A DNA stretch of 64,000 nucleotides, from NCBI RefSeq assembly GCF_014905175.1, contig NC_057791.1:11412177-11476176 (forward strand), read 5' to 3'. This DNA comes from Aphidius gifuensis (taxonomy: Eukaryota > Arthropoda > Insecta > Hymenoptera > Braconidae). Under the pieces are notes generated by a model. The model worked only from the letters and a program-made list of their open reading frames with translations. It was not told the origin of the DNA and did not search any database. This document shows, piece by piece, positions 61,135 through 64,000 of this stretch. A program made the translations under genes and the position numbers. Positions within the stretch are counted from its first letter, which is position 1, and each line of letters starts with the position of its first letter.

Positions 61135-61525
61135 TATATATATATTCGTTTGCCTGGTATGCAAAAGACCCGGGTTCGAATCCTGGCGGAACATCTTATT
61201 TTTTCCAAGTTTCTGTTTTTTTTTTTCAAAAAATCAATGACGAATAGATCGACATCGGTGTTAACTGGTTGAAACTTGGAAAGAAGTAAAAAGCCCTGTG
61301 ATCCAGAGGTCAAGGCGTTTGCCCGGTGTGCAAAAGACCCGCACCCGTATTCAGAGGATGTTCTCATTAGGGCTTTTTTTTCCGATGGCGGCGCTTGTGA
61401 ACTTTTTATATAGATTTTACATAGAAAAGCTTCACAAGCGCCACCATCGGAAAAAAAAGCCCTAATGAGAACATCCTCTGAATACGGGTGCTGGGCTCGA
61501 ATCCTGGTGTTTATTGACGTCATAT
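61135..61525 (+). repeat. Two tRNA-derived SINE heads, the second split by a MITE
   Basis: At 61150-61192 the TGCAAAAGACCCGGGTTCGAATCCTGG stretch has a tRNA T-arm (B-box GGTTCGAATCC). At 61293-61341 a fuller head (GCCCTGTGATCCAGAGGTCA, then the same TGCAAAAGACCC) is interrupted and resumes at 61502 as TGGGCTCGAATCCTGGTG. Both lack a closed acceptor stem, so they are tRNA-like rather than functional tRNAs. Confidence 0.55.
61341..61501. mobile_element. Near-perfect inverted-repeat MITE (GCACCCGTATTCAGAGG)
   Basis: Arms of about 60 bp (GCACCCGTATTCAGAGGATG, TTCTCATTAGGGCTTTTTTTTCC, GATGGCGGCGCTTGTGAA) are almost perfectly complementary around a short loop. High arm identity suggests recent insertion into the SINE. 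Confidence 0.75.
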
Positions 61526-61694
61526 TTTTCGCTGAAAAATAAATCTTTGCACCCTGAAAATAAAATATAGGTATGTTGCTGACAATTATTCAATTGCAAG
61601 CTGCAAATATTTTATTTGTCGCTGATAAAATTAATACTGTTACAGACAGTGATGGGTAATTCGACAATTCGGGGTATCATACAATCATACGTAT

Positions 61695-62847
61695 CAGTGT
61701 TGGGTAAATAAGATACCTTGGTATGTTACATGGGTAAGATACCATGTAAGATACTGTATCTTACATCGGTGGTTTCATACATTGAGGTATCTTACACTGC
61801 GTTCCCAGCGCCTCCTATGATTTTTTAGTGGAACCTTCGTGCCACAATTTTTTTTTATTCGATAAATACATGTCATTTATTTATTAAGGAGCTTATGCAC
61901 AAATTCATTGCGGGTGTTGCGGGGCGCTTCTGACGTCACAGACAAAACTGAAATCGGGCTACACTGTAAAAAAATAAAGGGAAAAGCGCCTGCGCCCCGT
62001 ATACAATATATGGGATTGCGGGTAAGTGTGTGTGTTTGAACATGCCATACGTTACCACATCTAATTTTTGTAAAGTTTATAATTAATTTCTCATTAATTG
62101 ACCGATCAACATATGAAAATTTTTCGCGCAATTAATAAAACTCTGTTTCTAATATATGTGTGATTTTTTTCAAGACTTTTCATCATTTTTTCTATCCGAA
62201 AAAAATGGTTGAAATCTCCATAAGAGCCAATGTTAAATATTATTTTCAATAATTAATTACAAAAAATTTAACCGATCAACATAAGAAAATAATTATACCG
62301 TTGTATTCAGAATGAAAAGATCTACTTGTGTACAAAATTTCAGAACATTCTCATTATATTTAAAAAAAAAATAGTAATTTCTGCATAACCTCCTTAAATA
62401 AATAAAAATCCCAAGAACAAGCAGTAGCTAAGGAAAAGATGGAGCTAAGGAATTACAGTTGCTGGAGTGGGTATAAGGAATTATTTTTTGAGCAACTGTA
62501 ATTCCTTAGCCACGCATCTTTTCCTTAGCTACTGCTTTTCCTTGGACATTTTTATTTATTTTATGAATAAAATACATGTAAATTTATTTTTTAAAAATAC
62601 AAATGCCCAAGGAAAAGCAGTAGCTAAGGAAAAGATGTAGCTAGGGAATTGAGGTTGCCAAAGAATTATGTTTCAAGGAAATAATGTTGCTTAAAATATA
62701 ATTCTTTGGCAACCTTAATTCCTTAGCTACTGCGTTTCCTTGAACATTTGTATTTATTTCAAATAAAATTACATGTATATTATTTATTTGATAAATAATA
62801 AACTGTCCAAGGAAGTGAAAAAAAATAAATACACAAAAGAAAGCACC
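61695..62847. mobile_element. Second copy of the hAT-like hairpin MITE (interrupted)
   Basis: It starts CAGTGTTGGGTAAATAAGAT and closely follows 3059-3500, including the TTTAGTGGAACCTT and TAGCTAAGGAAAAGATG hairpins. It is broken by the TTAA element at 61888-62393 and runs into the end of the GGTGCTTTCTTTT MITE family at 62812-62847. No right terminus of its own is seen before that. A short related start, CAGTGATGGGTAATTCGAC, precedes it at 61646. Confidence 0.65.
61888..62393. mobile_element. piggyBac-like MITE (TTAA flanks)
   Basis: TTAA at 61884-61887 and 62394-62397 surrounds GGAGCTTATGCA / TGCATAACCTCC. The interior has a CTCCATAAGAGCCAATGTTA phrase shared with about 700. It interrupts the hAT-like copy; the site is continuous in the 3.2-kb copy. 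Confidence 0.7.
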
Positions 62848-62852
62848 TATTA

Positions 62853-63053
62853 GGTGCGTTCTTTCGTCAATTTTTTGTTGGCGCATCATGACCACGCATT
62901 TGCGCAGAAGTCGAGGAATCGAGTAAAATTTTCAAAGTATGTATGTGTGCGTTACCCACACTTAGAAACAATTAAAAGCTTACGTGCTTTTTCTGCTTTT
63001 GCGCAAATTCACAGTCATGATGCGTCAACAACAAATTGACGAAAGAACGCACC
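62853..63053. mobile_element. TA-flanked MITE (GGTGCGTTCTTTCGTC)
   Basis: GGTGCGTTCTTTCGTCAATT and the complementary right end AATTGACGAAAGAACGCACC, with TA on each side. The termini resemble but differ from the GGTGCTTTCTTTTG family that it directly abuts. Confidence 0.75.
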
Positions 63054-63174
63054 TATTGCTTTTAGGCGCAAAATATGTGTACAATGGTGGTATAGGCAAA
63101 ATGACGTCAGTAATATAGTTTAAAAAATGTAATGTAAAGGCGCTTTTAATGTATGATTTATAGATCATACCCAC

Positions 63175-64000
63175 CAGTGATGGGTAAATGGGCGATTTTT
63201 GAGGTTTCATCCACTTACAGTAAGATACTGTAAGAAACTGTAAGATACCTCTGACGCCATTTTGAACATTCTTATTGACTGTCGACTCGACAATTAGTTC
63301 TTATTGCTCGATATATATTGGTACATGTAATTTATTTGTTATATAAATATATATAATATCAAGGAAAACCAGTTTTAAGGAATTAATGTTGCTTGAAACA
63401 TAATTTTTTGGCAACATTAATTTCTTAGCTCCATCCTTTCCTTAGCTACTGCTTTTCCTCGGACATTTTCTATTTATTAAATAAATAATATACATGTCAT
63501 TTTATTTTTAAAAGATGGAAATGTCCAAGAAAAAGCAGTAGCTAAGGGAAAGATGTAGCTAAGGAATTAATGTTGCTTAAAAAAGAATTTCTTTGGCAAC
63601 TGTAATTCCTTAGCTTTATCTTTTCCTTAGCTACTATTTTTCCTTGGGATTTTTATTTATTTAAAAAATAAAATGCATGTAATTTTATTTATTAAATAAA
63701 TTAAAATGTCCAAGGAAAAGCAGTAGCTAAGAAAAAGATGTAGCTAAGAAATTAATGTTGCCAAAAAATTATATTTTAAGGAATTAATGTTGCTTTGATT
63801 TTAAATAACTAATTTTTTAAATAAATAAAAATCCCAAAGAGAAATAGTAGCTAAGGAAAAGATGGAGCTAAGGAATTACAGTTGCCAAAGAAATTCTTTT
63901 TTAAGCAACATTAATTCCTTAGCTAAATCTTTTCCTACTACTGTTTTGAATTTTTATTTATTCAATAAATGAATTACATGTATTTATCGAATAAAAACAA
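63175..64000. mobile_element. Third copy of the hAT-like hairpin MITE, opposite orientation, continues off right edge
   Basis: It starts CAGTGATGGGTAAATGGGCG, the reverse complement of the right end of the 3059-3955 copy, followed by the GTAAGATAC block, GTCGACTCGACAATTAG and CATGTAATTTATTTG. At least three tandem hairpins of AGCAGTAGCTAAGGAAAAGA / TCTTTTCCTTAGCTACTGCT follow, more than in the first copy, and the element is still running at base 64000. Confidence 0.75.

Noticed and set aside
61150..61192. Possible functional tRNA gene
   Set aside because: Only the T-arm side is present and no acceptor stem closes; it is better explained as a SINE fragment.
61128..61523. 131-residue minus-strand frame
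   Set aside because: It spans a SINE and a hairpin MITE; the sequence repeats itself because of the inverted arms.

Overview
This is a very AT-rich, repeat-dominated piece of an insect genome. The transposon types (Polinton, EnSpm-like, piggyBac-like and hAT-like MITEs, tRNA-derived SINEs), the GT-AG introns and the protein matches all fit an arthropod. A hymenopteran, possibly a parasitoid wasp, is my best guess from overall character, but the sequence does not prove it.

One host gene organises almost the whole window: sarcosine dehydrogenase (SARDH) on the minus strand. Its start codon is near 59729. Five exons are recognisable (59706-59729, 59528-59639, 30531-30784, 30249-30461, 6672-7004), with matching splice phases. 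They encode roughly the first 310 residues, including the FAD-binding motif and the histidine expected to hold FAD covalently. The remaining two thirds of the protein lie beyond the left edge. Two introns are very short (66 and 69 nt) and two are huge (28.7 kb and 23.2 kb). Nearly everything else sits inside, or just outside, these introns.

Left flank (1-6671): a tandem array with 127/168-bp spacing, several fold-back elements, a hAT-like MITE with a perfect 8-bp target duplication carrying a nested TTAA-type MITE, and an LTR-element fragment interrupted by a TA-flanked fold-back element. The 23-kb intron (7005-30248): a CCC/GGG-ended low-complexity element, a SINE, a decayed Polinton (PLA2-like protein, adenain-like protease, penton-like capsid protein, protein-primed PolB), a DUF4780-type fragment, a non-coding LTR element, a second PolB fragment, a 3.6-kb palindrome with a 155-bp tandem array, an EnSpm-like element and a second large fold-back.

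The 28.7-kb intron (30785-59527): MITEs and fold-backs, then an unusual block (38.3-52.9 kb) of decayed, intron-containing copies of host genes: PIP4P/TMEM55, SDHB, an RNF216-like RBR ubiquitin ligase, and the PP2A scaffold subunit. The PP2A copy, with its apparent 5' flank and introns, lies inside a 4.27-kb transposon with 22-bp terminal inverted repeats, so it looks like gene capture by a transposon. That transposon, a 623-bp hAT-like element and a 6.1-kb EnSpm-like element all interrupt the RBR pseudogene, and removing each at its target duplication rejoins the reading frame.

The most notable repeat signal is a set of elements that begin CCC and end GGG, have 2-bp target duplications, and are each filled with a different degenerate short word. 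The right end (59.7-64 kb) holds SINE fragments and copies of the hAT-like MITE, whose interior is a tandem series of hairpins. No complete RNA gene, CRISPR array or bacterial feature was seen.
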